Assembly (NCBI GenBank): GCA_023392595.1
Contig: JAEVYU010000019.1
Location: 1 to 64,000 of the forward strand
Direction: 5' to 3'
Source: Bacillota bacterium
GTDB taxonomy: Bacteria; Bacillota; UBA4882; UBA8346
DNA: 64,000 nt
The notes beneath the pieces are model-generated. The model had not been told where the DNA came from. It was given only the letters and a program-made list of their open reading frames with translations, and made no database searches. A program made the translations under genes and the position numbers. This document shows positions 60,551-64,000 of the stretch, piece by piece (the stretch's first letter is position 1; each line of letters opens with the position of its first letter).

Positions 60551-62161
60551 TTGAAGAAAATTATCATTATAACCATAATTTTGGGTTTTTTATTTTTTTC
60601 GGGTCTTTCTGCAGTATTTATTCATTCCCAGCCGCTTTCCCCTTCTCAAACAGTTCAAGCTGCTGCCAAAGAACCAACTGCTAAAAACGCTCCAAAATTT
60701 GGAGGCAATATTACAATTGCCGAAAGCACGGATCCGTTGGTATTAAACCCACTCTATGTGGTGGACCAGGTAACTTTCGATGTGCAGCAGGCACTGTATT
60801 GCCCATTCTTTGAAATTGTCGGCGGCAAGATATTCTATGGTAACGGGCTTCTGAAAAGTATTACCGCAAACCGTGACAATTCCGTATACATATTGAAATT
60901 AAAACCCAATTTGAAATGGCATGACGGAAAACCGATCACTGCAGATGATATCGTTTTTACAATGAATGTATTGGTTGACAAAAGCCAAAATGTCCCCTAC
61001 CAGAGCTATGGCATCATTGATGGAAAGACCGTCAAAGCTGCCAAGGTTGATAATTTAACGGCAACCATTACCCTTCCCAAACCTTCGGCTGCTTTTTTAG
61101 GAGGACTGTCCCAAATCTATGCAATTCCAAAACATATTTATGAGAATGAACCCAACATCGGCAAAAGCACCAAAAATAATGTTCCGATAGGCTCCGGCCC
61201 TTTCAAATTCAAAGAATACAAACCCGGTCAATATGTGGTTTTGGAAAGATTCAATGATTACTTTGATGGTAAACCATATCTCGATACGCTAACCTTCAAG
61301 ATCATTAAGGATGCAAACTCTGCCAACGCTTCGCTCCTCAGTGGCGATATTAATGCCAGACTTATCAGCAGCGAGGATTACGATATCATCAATAAATCCG
61401 GCAAGGTCATTATTAATAAATACAACTCGGGCCGTGTGAACGCCATGAGCTTCAATACCAATAATGATGTGCTGAAAGATGAAAATTTCAGACTGGCTAT
61501 AGCTTATGCGCTGAACAAGAAGGAACTGGTTAATTTCGCCTATCTTTCCAGTGATTTTGCCAGCCCTGCTTATTCAATCCTTACTCCGGATACTCTCTTT
61601 TATAAATCGGATTTGGCAAAGCACGATAACGATTTGCAAAGGGCTAAAAGCTTACTGGCGGCCTCCCATAAAAAAAATATCCAACTCAAATTGTTATATA
61701 TCTCTACCAATAAAGTGATGGACGGCGAAGCCAATTATATCCGAGAGAAATTAGCGGCTGTGGGAATCGAAGTGAATCTAACCCCGTTAGATGAAGCCAC
61801 TTATAAAAACAAGATCAAAATCGTCAATAATAAAGATTATGATTTGGTCCTCCATTTTTATACACTGGGTGAAGAGCCTGACCTTTACAAGGATATTGCA
61901 TCCAGCGGCTCCAGATCAAATTATTCCCACTTCCGTGATGAAGAATTAGATGACCTATGGACAAAAGGAGCCATTGAGCCAAATAGTTCCAAAAGAACTG
62001 CCCTATATGGGAAAATTCAGCAAATCATCAACGACCGGATGTACGTTTACCCAATTGCCTATTCGAAAGGTTTTTACGCAGCAAGCAGCAATTATGGCGG
62101 CTTTGATAAGGCCATCCTCAAAACGATTTATTACGACTACGCAAAGATTTACCGTAAATAA
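60551..62161 (+). CDS. Oligopeptide/nickel-type ABC binding protein (family 5)
   Basis: A 536-residue cluster-C binding protein of the Opp/Dpp group. The signal segment is at about 4-26 with no lipobox cysteine. The mature protein starts near FGGNITIAESTDPLVLNPLY, with LKPNLKWHDGKPITADDIVF, VPIGSGPFKFKEYKPGQYVV and LAIAYALNKKELVNFAYL as family blocks. The start is TTG 60551 with AAGGAGGA seven bases upstream. It is first in an operon with OppB- and OppC-type permeases. The peptide or other ligand is unknown. Confidence 0.93.
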   Translation: MKKIIIITIILGFLFFSGLSAVFIHSQPLSPSQTVQAAAKEPTAKNAPKFGGNITIAESTDPLVLNPLYVVDQVTFDVQQALYCPFFEIVGGKIFYGNGLLKSITANRDNSVYILKLKPNLKWHDGKPITADDIVFTMNVLVDKSQNVPYQSYGIIDGKTVKAAKVDNLTATITLPKPSAAFLGGLSQIYAIPKHIYENEPNIGKSTKNNVPIGSGPFKFKEYKPGQYVVLERFNDYFDGKPYLDTLTFKIIKDANSANASLLSGDINARLISSEDYDIINKSGKVIINKYNSGRVNAMSFNTNNDVLKDENFRLAIAYALNKKELVNFAYLSSDFASPAYSILTPDTLFYKSDLAKHDNDLQRAKSLLAASHKKNIQLKLLYISTNKVMDGEANYIREKLAAVGIEVNLTPLDEATYKNKIKIVNNKDYDLVLHFYTLGEEPDLYKDIASSGSRSNYSHFRDEELDDLWTKGAIEPNSSKRTALYGKIQQIINDRMYVYPIAYSKGFYAASSNYGGFDKAILKTIYYDYAKIYRK

Positions 62162-62186
62162 AAAATATCGAAATTAGGTGAAATAA

Positions 62187-62216
62187 GCATGACGGAAATT
62201 ATCATTTCCGTCATGC
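62187..62216 (+). other. Perfect intercistronic hairpin after the peptide-binding protein
   Basis: GCATGACGGAAAT (62187-62199) and ATTTCCGTCATGC (62204-62216) form a 13-base perfect stem with a TATC loop, ending nine bases before the OppB-type start. There is no T run. It may stabilise the binding protein message or hide the permease ribosome site. Confidence 0.8.
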
Positions 62217-62225
62217 TTCCAATTT

Positions 62226-63173
62226 ATGAAAAGAATCCTCAATCGTTTGATCCAATCGGTCTTGATCATGTTCTTGGTTTCCATTTTTTGCTTTTTGCTT
62301 ATCAAGTTATCACCCGGAGATCCGGTGCTCAGTTATGTCCAACCAAATATGAGCGAAGAATATATAGCTCAAATCAGAGCGAGCCTCGGTCTTACCAAAC
62401 CGCTATACCAGCAATATCTGATATGGCTGCATCACATTCTGAGCGGCAATTTCGGTTATTCTCTGGTGAATAACCGTCCCGTACTATGGCAAATACTGGA
62501 GAGATTGCCTGCCAGTATTCTGCTGATGGGGACATCGTTCGTGCTGTCCATTCTGATCGCCATTCCTTTGGGACTTTTTAGCGGCAGATATCGAAATCGT
62601 TTGGCTGATAAAATCATCAGCTTCTTTTCATTTATCAGTATATCCATCCCCACTTTTTGGTTTGCAATTATTCTGATTTATCTGTTCTCCGTCCACTTAA
62701 AATGGCTACCCAGTATTGGAATGTATTCTGAATCCAATAGCTCTTTTTTCGATTTGATAAAACATCTGATTCTGCCATGTACGGTCATAACATTGAGCAA
62801 TGTAGCAGTTTATACCCGTTACATCCGCTCGAGTACAATTACCCAATTATCAGCAGATTATTGCATGGTACAAACCGCCTATGGAATGTCCGAGTTTACC
62901 ATTTTATTTAAACATGTTTTAAAAAACGCCATTTTGCCGGTGATTACGATTCTGGGAATGTCGTTGCAAAATATCGTATCAGGCGCCATTATCTCTGAAA
63001 CTGTTTTCGCCTGGCCAGGCATGGGGCAACTCGCCGTCAATTCCGTGATGACTTTTGACTATCCTCTAATTATGGCCATCACTCTGTTTACAGCTCTTTT
63101 AATTATTGTAGGAAACTTCATTGCCGATTTGCTGTATAGTGTTGCCGACCCCAGGATCAAAAGCATTCAATAA
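62226..63173 (+). CDS. Peptide ABC transporter permease, OppB/DppB type
   Basis: A 315-residue permease with six hydrophobic segments. LNRLIQSVLIMFLVSIFCFL, LSPGDPVLSYV, LTKPLYQQYLIWLHHILSGN, the docking stretch DYCMVQTAYGMSEFTILFKH and ETVFAWPGMGQLAVNSVMTF are classic DppB features. I see no clear ribosome site directly before the ATG; a perfect hairpin ends nine bases upstream. Translation may be weak or coupled in an unusual way. Confidence 0.93.
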   Translation: MKRILNRLIQSVLIMFLVSIFCFLLIKLSPGDPVLSYVQPNMSEEYIAQIRASLGLTKPLYQQYLIWLHHILSGNFGYSLVNNRPVLWQILERLPASILLMGTSFVLSILIAIPLGLFSGRYRNRLADKIISFFSFISISIPTFWFAIILIYLFSVHLKWLPSIGMYSESNSSFFDLIKHLILPCTVITLSNVAVYTRYIRSSTITQLSADYCMVQTAYGMSEFTILFKHVLKNAILPVITILGMSLQNIVSGAIISETVFAWPGMGQLAVNSVMTFDYPLIMAITLFTALLIIVGNFIADLLYSVADPRIKSIQ

Positions 63174-63188
63174 TATGAGAGGCTGTTC

Positions 63189-64000
63189 ATGAATTCAAAT
63201 TTATCCAGAAATCTTAAACAAGCTTTTCGTTCCAATAAGCTTGCACTGGCAGGATTATTGATCATTTCATTACTGTCGTTATCTTCGATATTTGCCTTTT
63301 TGGATCCAATCGACCCCAACCAATTAAGCGTAAATGGCAGATTGCTTCCGCCGGGTTTGAGCCACTTCTTCGGAACGGATGATATGGGCCGGGATTATTT
63401 TACCCGATGCCTGTATGGCGGAAGAGCATCCCTGTTAGTCGGATTCCTGTCGATGATTTTATCAACAGCCATCGGAGTTATTGTGGGCGCTATCAGCGGG
63501 TATTTCGGCGGAATCATCGACTCTGTTCTGATGAGACTGGTCGACACCCTCATGTCATTGCCTACGTTCTTAGTCATGCTGGTGATGAATGCCTATCTAA
63601 AACCAGAAATCCAAAATGTAATCATCATTATTGGACTGCTGACGTGGATGAATATCGCCCGGATCGTCAGAGCCGAAGCTATCTCCATGAAAGAGCGGGA
63701 ATTCGTCGTTTATTCCAAAATATCCGGTCAAAAGAATTGGAATATTATCCTCCAGGATATTATTCCCAATATTATGCCCACGATTATCGTTTCAGCTACA
63801 TTGAATATCGCATCCGCCATCCTGATGGAGTCGGCATTAAGCTTCTTCGGTATGGGCGTCCGGCCCCCGACGGCATCTTGGGGAAGTATGCTCAATAATT
63901 CCCAGGGCTATATTGTAAATGCTCCCTTTTTGGCTATATTCCCGGGAACATTGATCCTGCTGACTGTTCTCAGTTTCAATTATATCGGAGAAGTGATTCG
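63189..64000 (+). CDS. Peptide ABC transporter permease, OppC/DppC type (cut by window end)
   Basis: An open frame starts at ATG 63189 (MNSNLSRNLKQAFRSNKLAL, ribosome site GAGAGG) and runs past the window end with at least 270 codons. It encodes an N-terminal OppC-type helix, then HFFGTDDMGRDYFTRCLYGG, the LVGFLSMILSTAIGVIVGAI helix, the docking loop REFVVYSKISGQKNWNIILQ and MESALSFFGMGVRPPTASWG. These are diagnostic of DppC. The C-terminus is only missing the last residues by family length. It pairs with the preceding permease; ATPase genes should follow outside the window. Confidence 0.92.
   Translation, partial: MNSNLSRNLKQAFRSNKLALAGLLIISLLSLSSIFAFLDPIDPNQLSVNGRLLPPGLSHFFGTDDMGRDYFTRCLYGGRASLLVGFLSMILSTAIGVIVGAISGYFGGIIDSVLMRLVDTLMSLPTFLVMLVMNAYLKPEIQNVIIIIGLLTWMNIARIVRAEAISMKEREFVVYSKISGQKNWNIILQDIIPNIMPTIIVSATLNIASAILMESALSFFGMGVRPPTASWGSMLNNSQGYIVNAPFLAIFPGTLILLTVLSFNYIGEVI

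Noticed and set aside
62189..62473. Short plus-strand frame beginning in the hairpin before the OppB-type gene
   Set aside because: Its first codons are the hairpin itself and the remainder overlaps the permease in another frame.

Overview
The window looks like chromosome from a member of the Bacillota. It has a yicC - IHF-like - remA - gmk - rpoZ block, an HrcA/CIRCE heat-shock operator, clean TTGACA/TATAAT-type promoters, AGGAGG ribosome sites and frequent TTG/GTG starts. The actinobacterial-type IHF-like protein beside RemA, and five solute-binding proteins that look processed by signal peptidase I rather than lipidated, suggest an anaerobic, possibly diderm Bacillota lineage (Limnochordia/Hydrogenispora-like). 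The lineage is my inference. I saw no rRNA, tRNA, CRISPR array, transposase or prophage.

Layout. 1-2.6 kb: minus-strand housekeeping operon (yicC, IHF-like, remA, gmk, rpoZ) ending in a terminator. 2.8-5.2 kb: envelope-stress set (HtrA protease, ECF sigma factor, zinc-finger anti-sigma). 5.4-12 kb: lgt, small membrane proteins, an Lrp/AsnC regulator with a coding remnant behind it, a ketopantoate-reductase-like enzyme, an AraC/GyrI regulator and a C45 acyltransferase-like hydrolase. 12.4-23.4 kb: a nine-gene plus-strand cluster (NHL/TPR/Yip1 protein, DUF5696-like glycosidase-fold protein, second Yip1 protein, HlyD/MacA adaptor, MacB-like permease, two sugar-ABC permeases, a GH16-fold protein with a broken catalytic motif, membrane-anchored LuxR regulator). 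It has neither an ATPase nor a solute-binding protein. 23.5-28.3 kb: a decayed M28 peptidase, a second AraC/GyrI regulator, a cysteine-rich membrane protein and a secreted PL9 pectate lyase. 28.5-31.8 kb: htpG under a perfect CIRCE, and a second HtrA. 32-34.7 kb: metNIQ. 35-41.2 kb: FadR-type regulator, livGFHM plus binding protein, and a creatininase-family hydrolase. 41.4-47.4 kb, minus strand: orphan TctC-type binding protein, chemoreceptor, DASS anion transporter, and a zinc dehydrogenase preceded by a cyclic-di-GMP-I riboswitch. 47.7-56.8 kb: HAD phosphatase, then a ROK-controlled RbsCAB-type importer followed by a glycyl-radical activase and an unassigned glycyl radical enzyme. 57-64 kb: lon and a TetR regulator with a shared operator-like sequence, then an Opp/Dpp peptide importer cut by the window end.

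How it fits together. The window is dominated by nutrient capture (methionine, branched-chain amino acids or amides, carboxylates, sugars, peptides) and envelope maintenance. The least explained units are the 12.4-23.4 kb envelope/glycan cluster, the ROK-Rbs-glycyl-radical pathway and the c-di-GMP switch upstream of a dehydrogenase and an anion transporter.
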